Assembly (NCBI GenBank): GCA_002505805.1
Contig: DAWB01000013.1
Location: forward strand, 1,419 to 10,164
From: Methanosaeta sp. UBA80
Lineage (GTDB): Archaea > Halobacteriota > Methanosarcinia > Methanotrichales > Methanotrichaceae
DNA length: 8,746 nt
Direction: 5' to 3'
A program made the position numbers and the translations under genes. The notes under the pieces are model-generated. The model did not search any database, was not told where the DNA came from, and worked only from the letters and a program-made list of their open reading frames with translations. Position 1 is the first letter of the stretch. Each line of letters starts with the position of its first letter. Below are positions 1-6,509 of this stretch, in pieces.

Positions 1-73
1 TATATAGTCAATTGCCGAGATATATAGTTTTCGCTCAGAAGCTATAGGATCAGATATAGAGTCATTCCAGGTC

Positions 74-163
74 CTGTCGCTCTGCCCCAAGGGCCCGAGC
101 CTGCACTATCATGCTCAGGGCTAGGTGGCTCTGTATTGCTGATCTGCTACGACAGAGCGACGG
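74..163. repeat. nested inverted repeat, possible structured RNA
   Basis: The arm at 76-84 (GTCGCTCTG) is perfectly complementary to 153-161. On plus-strand RNA the pairing extends to 74-84/153-163 with one G-U pair. Inside it, 93-100 pairs with 113-121 (eight pairs, one bulged A at 117, 12-base loop). A competing seven-pair stem joins 128-134 to 152-158. The arrangement could be a multi-stem RNA, part of the 3' end of the RNase Z transcript, or chance. No T-run follows it on either strand, so it is not a standard intrinsic terminator. Confidence 0.35.
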
Positions 164-166
164 ATC

Positions 167-182
167 AGAGAAAAGATAAACT
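167..182 (-). terminator. U-rich tract after RNase Z gene
   Basis: On the minus strand this stretch reads as a pyrimidine-rich tract containing TTTATCTTTTCTCT, about 30 bases past the RNase Z stop codon. Archaeal RNA polymerase can terminate at U-rich tracts without a hairpin, so this is a plausible transcript end. The tract is interrupted, hence low confidence. Confidence 0.3.
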
Positions 183-212
183 CCAGAATAGCAACGAGAT
201 CAGATGCCTAGC

Positions 213-1130
213 CTACTCATCTCTCAGCCTGATCTCCAGAGACATCAGATCCTCTGCCACAGTGCTCTTATCAAATATGGATCTGGCCTCTCTCAATAGA
301 GCCGAGGTATCCTCGGAGTAGCGGGAGCTGATGTGAGTTAAAACCAGAGCCGCCACCCCGGCCCGCCGGGCCGTCTCCGCCGCCTCCGCTGCAGTGCTGT
401 GCTTGGTCTCCCTGGCCCAATCCGCCATATCGCTGCCCAGGGCGCAGTCATGGATCAGCAGGTCTGCCCCCCGGCTGGCTGCTTCCACCGAGGCGCAGGG
501 CCTGGTGTCCCCGGTGTAAACCACCTTCCTCCCCGGCCGGGGCGGACCCATGACCTGATGCGGCTCTATCCGCCGGCCATCGATCTCTATGCTCTGGCCA
601 CGCTGCAGCCTTCCAAAGAGCGGCCCGGGCGGAACGCCCAAAGATACGGCCGCCTCGCGATTGAAGCGTCCCGGACGCTGCTCCTCCTCCAGAGAGTAGC
701 CCAGGCTGGGTACGCTGTGCTGAGTGGAGAAGGCCGTCACCTGAAAGCCCTTCATCGGCACCGTCTCTCCCGGTTCAAGCTCTACCGCCCGGACGGGAAA
801 GTGGCGGGAGAAATAGCAGACGGACTTGAAGCAGTCCAGAACGCGGGAGGTGTGAATGGGTCCGGCGATGGTGAGGGGCTCCTCTCTTCCCTGGAAGGCC
901 ATGGTCTCCAATAGGCCTGGTATGCCCAGAATATGGTCGGCGTGCAGATGGGTCAGGAAGATGTGGGTGAGGCGCATCATTCCCGTCCTGGCCCGCATCA
1001 TCTGCCTCTGGGTTCCCTCGCCGCAATCAAAGAGAATCATGTCTCCTTCCCGGTTTACAAGCACGGCAGAGGGATTTCTCTCCGGGGTGGGAAGCGATCC
1101 GGCGGTTCCTAGGAAGGTCACATTGAGCAT
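213..1130 (-). CDS. rnz: ribonuclease Z (tRNA 3'-end endonuclease)
   Basis: Metallo-beta-lactamase-fold endonuclease that cuts the 3' trailer from pre-tRNA in the cytoplasm. The protein is 305 residues from the chosen start, normal for the short (ELAC1/RNase BN) class. The N-terminus FLGTAGSLPTPERNPS is the family opening. The zinc motif HLHADH is at residues 61-66. Further metal or catalytic positions are H138 (STQHS), D208 (YTGDT), H244 (KHST) and H266 (THISSRY). The conserved GVPPGPLFGRLQRG segment is at about 166-178. The frame extends 16 codons upstream to an ATG at 1178, which has its own SD-like AAGGATGAT. I prefer the ATG at 1130 because family proteins begin there and GAGG lies six bases upstream, but a TATA-like box near 1243 would fit 1178 equally well. 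It is divergent from the PUA gene. Function is confident; the start is less so. Confidence 0.95.
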   Translation of the reverse strand: MLNVTFLGTAGSLPTPERNPSAVLVNREGDMILFDCGEGTQRQMMRARTGMMRLTHIFLTHLHADHILGIPGLLETMAFQGREEPLTIAGPIHTSRVLDCFKSVCYFSRHFPVRAVELEPGETVPMKGFQVTAFSTQHSVPSLGYSLEEEQRPGRFNREAAVSLGVPPGPLFGRLQRGQSIEIDGRRIEPHQVMGPPRPGRKVVYTGDTRPCASVEAASRGADLLIHDCALGSDMADWARETKHSTAAEAAETARRAGVAALVLTHISSRYSEDTSALLREARSIFDKSTVAEDLMSLEIRLRDE

Positions 1131-1238
1131 CTTTGGCCTCATTCTTATTTTGCGCTGCCTAAGACATTTTTCTACCATATCATCCTTTGCATCTCTTTTT
1201 CAGCTGCAGAGCCTCGAAGAGCACGCCTATGCAATTCC

Positions 1239-1247
1239 TATTAAATA
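1239..1247 (-). promoter_or_regulatory. candidate TATA box for RNase Z gene
   Basis: On the minus strand the site reads TATTTAATA within the AT-rich divergent gap. Archaeal initiation about 25 bases downstream would fall near 1216, giving a leader of about 38 bases to the ATG at 1178 or about 86 bases to the preferred ATG at 1130. Seen by pattern only. Confidence 0.35.
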
Positions 1248-1307
1248 GTCCTATCAGACCAGATCAGGTATCCAAGGAAAACCGAAACAGTTGATTTTTC
1301 TGCAAGG

Positions 1308-1370
1308 CTTTATATGATTTTATCAAAAATTATTGTGCCATTAGTAGTAAAATAACCAAAAGATTTATTA
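1308..1370 (+). promoter_or_regulatory. candidate promoter region for PUA gene
   Basis: Two TATA-like boxes face the PUA gene: CTTTATATGA at 1308-1317 and GATTTATTA at 1362-1370. The second is preceded by ACCAAAA at 1354-1360, a reasonable purine-rich BRE-like element. Initiation about 25 bases after the second box would be near 1392, leaving a leader of about 33 bases that contains the ribosome-binding site. The second box is the better candidate. The region from about 1289 to 1400 is far richer in A+T than the flanking genes. Confidence 0.45.
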
Positions 1371-1424
1371 CTTAATAGGATGAAGCCTTAAGCTAATAAA
1401 TCCCAGATAAAAGGAGTGTGTAAC

Positions 1425-1625
1425 ATGTCAAACGATGTCGGCGAATCATCGATCAGCAGGGTAACGATTAGAGATGCTGCAGTGCCCTTTATCGCCCGAG
1501 GGGGAAGGTTATTCTCTGGACAGGTGATGGCATCAGATCCAGGAATCGAAGATGGCGAGAGGGTGATGGTTGTAGACCGGAAAAACAATCCCATTAGAAT
1601 GATTCAAGTCTTTAGAGAGACATAG
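1425..1625 (+). CDS. stand-alone PUA-domain protein
   Basis: A 66-residue protein that is essentially one PUA domain, the RNA-binding fold usually found at the C-terminus of archaeosine tRNA-guanine transglycosylases and pseudouridine synthases. What shows it: residues 12-30 (SRVTIRDAAVPFIARGGRL) match the PUA opening of a strand, the xAxPFxxxGG turn, then a second strand. The GIEDGERVMVVD segment near 40-51 is the conserved 'I..GD.V.VVD' strand pair. The ATG at 1425 is chosen because AAAGGAG at 1410-1416 sits eight bases upstream; an in-frame GTG at 1416 would lie inside that SD. No catalytic domain is present, so it probably acts as a small RNA-binding adaptor, perhaps with tRNA. Its divergent neighbour, RNase Z, fits an RNA-maturation role, which is inference. 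The domain call is fairly sure; the target is unknown. Confidence 0.85.
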   Translation: MSNDVGESSISRVTIRDAAVPFIARGGRLFSGQVMASDPGIEDGERVMVVDRKNNPIRMIQVFRET

Positions 1626-1631
1626 GAGATG

Positions 1632-1680
1632 ATCAGGGCAAGCAGATATAGCTTCTCGGCCATATCCTCCGCCCTGGTTT
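1632..1680 (+). terminator. possible terminator hairpin after PUA gene
   Basis: CAGGGC at 1634-1639 pairs with GCCCTG at 1671-1676, and inside it GATAT at 1645-1649 pairs with ATATC at 1662-1666. GGTTT follows. The stem begins nine bases after the PUA stop codon. The T-run is short and the loop long, so this is weak. The remaining gap to 1851 holds no gene that I can see. Confidence 0.3.
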
Positions 1681-1851
1681 GCCATTATTAAAGATCCAGG
1701 CCTTGATTCAAACTTTTGCCTCAGAATCATGGCCCGGGTTCCTCTTCTCAAGATCAATTTCAATGTAAGATTTCATTGGCGGTCAATTACATTTTCTGCA
1801 GGCTCTTTGCCCTTAATCACCTAAAATACAGGAAAGCTCCCATCTCTTCCC

Positions 1852-4800
1852 TTACTTGCCCGATGCCCTCTCCACCAGCCCCCAACCCCGATCTTTGCTG
1901 TAGCCCTTCAGCACCTCCTGCACCATGACCATGAACTGCTCCTGGCTGTAGTTGAGCTGGGAGGCCAGCCTCTCCACCAGAGGCTCCACATTCTTGACAT
2001 CATCGCTCTTGATGCTCCGGAGCACCACCGCAGCCGTGGCCATGAGCCTCAGGCCCACTTCCATCCGGTCCTGAAGCACGGCCAGGGCTCCCAGCTGGAA
2101 GAAGGATCCCGCCTCTGCCGCTTTATCCCCCAGATCCTGGTTGATGGCCAGGGCCTCCTTGAAGCTGCTAATGGCCAGCTCCTTCTCCCCGGCCTGGGCC
2201 TGGATCAGCCCCTGGCTGTGCCGTATGGCGGATACTGTGGCCCGGTCCTCCATCTCCCTGAAAAGCGGCAGAGCCCTGGCGTACTCCTCTGCCGCTGCCT
2301 GGAAGTCCCCCCTCTCCAGATCCAGGCTGGCCAGGTTGAATAGGGCGAAGGCAGCCCCCCGGGGGTCATGGGATGACTGCAGCAGCTCCAGGGACCTCTG
2401 CAGCCTGCTCCGGGCAGAATCGAAATTGGAGAGCATCATATCCAGACGGGCCGTCTCCTGAAGTGCCTGCGCCTCTCCTGGCAGGTCTCCAAGCTGCCTC
2501 ATGATCCCTGCTATGCTCTCCATCTTCTCTAGAGCAGCCTTCGTCTCCCCCTTCTTCATGTCTATGGCCGCCAGGCTGCTAAGAGCCTCCATCTGGCGGG
2601 AGAGATCGTTCGCCTGCCTATAGGCATCATACGCCTTGTTCAGGTTGCTACTGGCCAGGTCGAACTTCTCCTGATGCATAAGAGAGAGGCCCAGACCGAG
2701 ATAGCTGGCTGGCTCAGGAGAGATCTGCAGGGCTCGTTCATACCACTTTTCTGCCCTTTTATAGTCTTCCTGATCCAGATATGCCTGCCCAATCCTTGCC
2801 GCTGGCCCTGTCTGGATGGAATTGGGGATATTCAGTTCTAAAAGCTCCCGGTTCAGCCTTACGATCTCCCCATAATGGCCCCGCCTTCTCAGATAGCCGC
2901 TGATGCGTCCGGTCGTGACCTCAGCCGCCTCCCATTTTGCGGCAGCCATATAGTGCCCCCTGGCTTCCAGCAGAACATCCAGCCGGGACAGGCCCATCTC
3001 CTGAGAGCGTCCCGCCTCGGCCAGGCCTTCCAGAAAGTCGGCTGCTGCCCCATGGGCGGACTCAATCTCCTCCGGGGGCAGCATAGCCAGAAGAGAAGGG
3101 CGAATGGAGGAGGGCACCGTCAGGAGCCCGCCTGAAATACAAGCCAGGGAGAGAGACTGCCAGATCCGGGCATAGGATTCCGCCTGCTTTGCGGCCAGAT
3201 CGCAAACCGCAGCAATGCCGGCGGGGCTGAGGGCTATGTGGCAGACGGAGGCCCGGCATAAGGCGGCAAGAGAGTCCTCTTCCAGACGGCTGGTTAGGAC
3301 AGCCAGGGCGTCTCCTCCTGCTGGAATATCCTGGAGGCTCAAAGCTCTGGCGGTCTGGTCCAGTCGGAGGGGAAGGCCGGCTGCCAGGCGATGATGCATG
3401 GCCAGAGCAGCAAAAGAGATCTTCCCCTGACGATAGCGATCTGCTATGCCAGGCATGTAGAGAAGGCGCCTGACAAATGCCCCTGGAGAGAGCCCTTCCG
3501 CCTTCCACTGCCAGGTTTTTGCGGGCAGGGTCAGAGCCTCTGCAGGCAGTTTGTAGCTAGTGATGATGGCCCGTCCCGCGCCCATGCCCCGGATCATCAT
3601 CAGATAGAACTGGGAGAGATCCGGGTCAGGGATCCTGCCGCCCTGATCCAGCTCCAGGCCGTCCCAGAGAAGAAGCAATCGGTTGGCTTTCAACACCTGG
3701 ATCAGGTCGTTCATCCTATCTTTGGGTGCCTTTGAACTGATGAGATCCCTTGCCTCGGCCTCCTGGCCAACGGCCTTCAGGTGAGACGCCACCGACTCCA
3801 GCAGCCGGGTCCAGGTAATGGGATTGCTCGGAGAGCTATAGAGGGGAAGAACCGAATATCCGGCATGGGCCAGCAGCCGGCAGAGATAGACTGCCAGAGC
3901 GCTCCGGCCGGAGCCGGTCGAGCCGGTGACAACCAGAGTATGAACCCCGCCCTCCCGCAGGGCTGGAAAGAGCCGGGCGATTTCGGCTCTCCGGCCAACA
4001 AAACACTCCATCCATCCTTCCGCCAGTCCGGGCAGGGCCGGGATCTCACGGCAGGCTCGAAAGCCTGATGCCACACTCTTCGCTCCGGAGTCGATCAGGG
4101 GGCCTATTAGATCGGCCCGAGAGTATAAGGCGGGAAATGGCAAAAGGGCGTCCTCAGTCCCGTACAGCTCTGCCCCCTTTTTGGGCGGGGAGAGCAGGGC
4201 ATCCTCCAGGCTCGCACCCTCCGCCAGGGCCTTATAGAAGGGCCGGAGCCCTGCGGCCAGCGCATGCCAGGCCAGAGCCAGGGGCATCTTAGCCGAGAGC
4301 CTCTGGCAGAAGAGATGAAGGGCCTGGGCCGAGTTCATTCCGCCCCGGCTGAGAATTACTCCAGAGACGGAATCTTCGAGGTCACGGGCAAGATCCTCGG
4401 CAGAGATCTCCTCCCTCACCCCGCTGTGAGCCGACGTGGTGATGGCTGCGCCTCCTGTTGAGGCCTTGACCGGGACGGCCAGATACAGCAGATGAGGCCG
4501 GAACTGCTCCGCCAATCTTTTCAGCTCCGAGCGGCTACCGCTCTCGCAGATGACAACCTCCATCTCAAGGGCTTCGGCCGTCTCCAGAACGGCCTTCTCC
4601 TCCTCCTCCCGGTCCTCCATGCCAGAGGCCAGGAAGAGCAGACGCAGCGGCCCGGCGGACGGCTTGGGCAGGGAGGCTGAGACGGCCTCCGGAATGCCAG
4701 GGCGTCGGATAACCCTGAGGCCTTCATCTGCTGATGGCGAAAGCTCCAGCAGCTCCCAGGGAAGCTGCAAAACCTCCGGGATAGAGGAGGATATAACCAA

Positions 4801-5082
4801 CCTGGCATCGGAGGCTATGCTCTCTCTCCATCCCTGCTCTGCTTTTTCCAGAAAAAGGCGGTCAAGGGCATCCCTCAGCAGAGGCAGATAGCTAGCGGCC
4901 TTCTTCTGGCCCACTGCCACCCAAAGGGAGAAGTACTGGGAGCCGATCTCATGCACCTGCTGAGACTGAACCGGAGTGAGCGCTCCCTGGGCGATGACAC
5001 GACCATCCACAGTTATCTCATAGGCAAAGGTGCGGGCAGCGGCAGTCCCCGCCTCTGACACACTAATAATGATATCCTGCAT
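1852..5082 (-). CDS. degenerate CHAT-STAND NTPase-TPR protein
   Basis: A 1076-residue soluble protein with three parts. Residues 1-315 have the layout of a CHAT (caspase-like) domain: beta-rich start, PEVLQLPWELL at 102-112 (the CHAT landmark), and a closing FYKALAEGASLEDAL at 282-296. The segment expected to carry the catalytic His reads LLYLAVPV (198-205) and the Cys segment reads ILSRGGMN (243-250), so protease activity looks lost. Residues 359-650 form a STAND-type NTPase: FVGRRAEI at 361-368, P-loop GSTGSGRS at 387-394 with Arg393 in place of Lys, Walker B LLLLWD at 469-474, and the RAIITSY sensor at 504-510. Residues 755-1020 hold about six TPRs (for example AYLDQEDYKRAEKWYERAL). CHAT-STAND-TPR proteins are often signalling or immunity-like switches; here I infer a scaffold or sensor. 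The start ATG has TAGGAG upstream. The CDF gene ends 56 bases before it on the same strand, so co-transcription is possible. Confidence 0.85.
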   Translation of the reverse strand: MQDIIISVSEAGTAAARTFAYEITVDGRVIAQGALTPVQSQQVHEIGSQYFSLWVAVGQKKAASYLPLLRDALDRLFLEKAEQGWRESIASDARLVISSSIPEVLQLPWELLELSPSADEGLRVIRRPGIPEAVSASLPKPSAGPLRLLFLASGMEDREEEEKAVLETAEALEMEVVICESGSRSELKRLAEQFRPHLLYLAVPVKASTGGAAITTSAHSGVREEISAEDLARDLEDSVSGVILSRGGMNSAQALHLFCQRLSAKMPLALAWHALAAGLRPFYKALAEGASLEDALLSPPKKGAELYGTEDALLPFPALYSRADLIGPLIDSGAKSVASGFRACREIPALPGLAEGWMECFVGRRAEIARLFPALREGGVHTLVVTGSTGSGRSALAVYLCRLLAHAGYSVLPLYSSPSNPITWTRLLESVASHLKAVGQEAEARDLISSKAPKDRMNDLIQVLKANRLLLLWDGLELDQGGRIPDPDLSQFYLMMIRGMGAGRAIITSYKLPAEALTLPAKTWQWKAEGLSPGAFVRRLLYMPGIADRYRQGKISFAALAMHHRLAAGLPLRLDQTARALSLQDIPAGGDALAVLTSRLEEDSLAALCRASVCHIALSPAGIAAVCDLAAKQAESYARIWQSLSLACISGGLLTVPSSIRPSLLAMLPPEEIESAHGAAADFLEGLAEAGRSQEMGLSRLDVLLEARGHYMAAAKWEAAEVTTGRISGYLRRRGHYGEIVRLNRELLELNIPNSIQTGPAARIGQAYLDQEDYKRAEKWYERALQISPEPASYLGLGLSLMHQEKFDLASSNLNKAYDAYRQANDLSRQMEALSSLAAIDMKKGETKAALEKMESIAGIMRQLGDLPGEAQALQETARLDMMLSNFDSARSRLQRSLELLQSSHDPRGAAFALFNLASLDLERGDFQAAAEEYARALPLFREMEDRATVSAIRHSQGLIQAQAGEKELAISSFKEALAINQDLGDKAAEAGSFFQLGALAVLQDRMEVGLRLMATAAVVLRSIKSDDVKNVEPLVERLASQLNYSQEQFMVMVQEVLKGYSKDRGWGLVERASGK

Positions 5083-5138
5083 CTTGGGGCTCTCCTAACA
5101 CATTTTTTTGAAAACTTAATCTATGACCGGTCTGTTGA

Positions 5139-6023
5139 TCAGATAGGGATCTCCTTATTGTCACAGTAATCCTTTGGCTCCAGATGCACCACCACATCCC
5201 TCACCTCGGGAATCCTGCCCTTTATGGCCCGCTCCACATCCACTCCCACCTCATGAGCCAGCTCCATGGAGAGCGAGGCATCAACTTCTATGTGCAGGTC
5301 CACATATATCTCCTCAGCCATGCCTCTGGTACGCACGGCATGGCAGTTGCATACCCCCTCTACCGATCTGGCCAGATTGACTATAACCTGCTCATCGATC
5401 ACTGCCCGGTCCAGAAGAGCAGTAGAGCTCTCCCTGATTATCTCCAGACCGGTATGAATGATCAGGGCGCATATGAAAAGGGCAATAATCGGATCGGCCA
5501 GGGGATAGCCCACCCTGACTGCAAACAGGCCCAGGATCACTCCCAGGGAGGCAAAGACATCGCTCCTGGTGTGAAGAGAGTCCGCCACCAGAATGCTGCT
5601 TTTTAGCCTGCGGCCCAGGATGTACTCATAACTGGAGACGCCGACATTGATGATCAATGTCAATGCCATCACGACAAAGGACAGCCCGGTGACATTCGGC
5701 GATCCTCCGCTCTGCAGGCGACCAGCAGCGGATACGATTAACTGAAGACAGCCGGCAAAGAGCAGTATGGCTATGCCCATGGCGGCGAAGCTCTCATACT
5801 TGGCATGGCCGTAAGGGTGATCCCTGTCCGGAGGACGGGCGGCCAGGCTTATCCCCACCAGGCCGATGATATTGGCGGTGCTGTCGAAAAAGGAATGCAG
5901 GCCGTCTGCGCTCATGGAGAGTGTATCGGTGTAAAGACCGTAGATCCCCTTGGCCAGAGCGGTGAGTATGTTGAGGACGAATATGATTATCAAGATGCGA
6001 CGGACGGCATCATAGTAGGCCAT
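5139..6023 (-). CDS. cation diffusion facilitator (Zn/Fe/Mn-type efflux)
   Basis: A 294-residue membrane antiporter of the CDF family that expels divalent metal, typically Zn2+, in exchange for protons. About six hydrophobic segments are visible, roughly at 9-30, 36-60, 80-98, 112-134, 147-168 and 174-192. The transport-site residues are H43 and D47 (SADGLHSFFD, helix 2) and H151 and D155 (SLHTRSD, helix 5), an HD-HD pattern usually associated with zinc or cadmium. The cytosolic-face motif DRDHPYGHAKYES (66-78) is intact. The C-terminal domain keeps the histidines of the FieF dimer zinc sites (H228, H244, H257, H280). Length matches the family (about 290-300). The ATG at 6023 has no clear SD. 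A TATA-like box centred near 6053 would place transcription start within a few bases of it, suggesting a leaderless mRNA. Substrate specificity is inferred. Confidence 0.93.
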   Translation of the reverse strand: MAYYDAVRRILIIIFVLNILTALAKGIYGLYTDTLSMSADGLHSFFDSTANIIGLVGISLAARPPDRDHPYGHAKYESFAAMGIAILLFAGCLQLIVSAAGRLQSGGSPNVTGLSFVVMALTLIINVGVSSYEYILGRRLKSSILVADSLHTRSDVFASLGVILGLFAVRVGYPLADPIIALFICALIIHTGLEIIRESSTALLDRAVIDEQVIVNLARSVEGVCNCHAVRTRGMAEEIYVDLHIEVDASLSMELAHEVGVDVERAIKGRIPEVRDVVVHLEPKDYCDNKEIPI

Positions 6024-6027
6024 GCCG

Positions 6028-6058
6028 TTTTATATGGGTGGGAAGCGATAAATAATTA
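6028..6058. promoter_or_regulatory. overlapping divergent promoters (CDF / yjbQ)
   Basis: In the 58-bp gap two TATA-like boxes face each other. TTTTATAT at 6028-6035 (plus) would start yjbQ transcription near 6058. TAATTATTTAT read on the minus strand at 6048-6058 would start CDF transcription near 6027. Each predicted start falls on or beside the other's box, so simultaneous initiation looks sterically difficult. Pattern evidence only. Confidence 0.4.
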
Positions 6059-6081
6059 TGGAGAGGACTTGATTCCATCTT

Positions 6082-6495
6082 ATGATTGCCACGGTCATCC
6101 TGAATTTTCATGCAAAAAAGGACGAGGTCAGAAATATCACAGGGGAGGTGCAGGATGCCCTGCAGAGGACGGGCCTTCAGTCGGGTCTTGTCACCGTTTT
6201 TGTTCCAGGAGCTACTGGAGCCGTTACCACAATGGAATTCGAACCGGGATTGATTGAGGACCTAAAGGGGGCCCTGCAGAGGCTGGCACCGGATGATATC
6301 GACTACGCTCACAACCTCCGCTGGCAGGATGGAAACGGCCACTCTCATATCAGAGCGGCACTGATCGGGCCCAGTCTCGGCATTCCCTTCTCCCAAGGAA
6401 GACTTATTCTGGGAGACTGGCAGCAGATAGTCTTCCTGGAACTGGATGCCAGGTCCCGGCAGAGAAGGCTGATCCTGCAGATCATGGGAGAATAG
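6082..6495 (+). CDS. YjbQ/UPF0047 family protein
   Basis: A 137-residue cytoplasmic protein of the YjbQ (UPF0047) family. E. coli YjbQ has weak thiamine-phosphate synthase activity, and databases often carry that name; the true role here is unknown. Seen directly: VTVFVPGATGAVTTMEFEPGL at 37-57, the variant of the usual HTTAAL-NE segment found in one archaeal and bacterial subtype; YAHN at 75-78; DGNGHSHIRAALIGPS at 83-98 with H87 and H89; and GRLILGDWQQIVFLELD at 106-122. The usual LGTWQQ reads LGDWQQ here (D112). The ATG at 6082 is fixed by an in-frame stop at 6070-6072. GGAGAGG at 6060-6066 lies 15 bases upstream, a long spacing. It converges with the secreted-protein gene, 14 bases apart. 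Confidence 0.9.
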   Translation: MIATVILNFHAKKDEVRNITGEVQDALQRTGLQSGLVTVFVPGATGAVTTMEFEPGLIEDLKGALQRLAPDDIDYAHNLRWQDGNGHSHIRAALIGPSLGIPFSQGRLILGDWQQIVFLELDARSRQRRLILQIMGE

Positions 6496-6509
6496 ACCGG
6501 GAAGAGCTA

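Larger units (their letters stand above)
1..212. other. non-coding 3' flank of RNase Z gene
   Basis: No convincing gene lies here. The first 60 bases are AT-rich and contain the short direct repeat TATATAG at 1-7 and 22-28. On the minus strand the second copy reads as a TATA-like box that could serve a gene beyond the left edge, but that gene is not visible. The rest holds the nested inverted repeat and the U-rich tract listed separately. A 61-codon plus-strand frame starting at 136 runs antisense into the RNase Z coding sequence and has no recognisable features, so I do not call it. Confidence 0.6.

Noticed and set aside
1..60. TATATAG direct repeats as an origin or iteron array
   Set aside because: Only two exact short copies in AT-rich sequence; too few and too simple to support an origin.
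136..321. 61-codon plus-strand frame
   Set aside because: It starts with TTG without a clear SD, runs antisense into the RNase Z 3' end, and has no recognisable features.
399..1248. Plus-strand frames opposite RNase Z (399-914, 856-1248)
   Set aside because: Antisense shadows of a strongly conserved gene; their composition is that expected from reading GC-rich codons backwards.
1755..1800. Inverted repeat CAATG...CATTG and the repeated TCAATT words in the convergent gap
   Set aside because: Five-base arms in AT-rich sequence are expected by chance, and there is no adjacent T-run.
2141..4891. Many plus-strand and alternative minus-strand frames over the CHAT-STAND-TPR gene
   Set aside because: The 1076-codon frame has coherent domains from end to end; the others are short, Pro/Arg/Ser-rich shadows.
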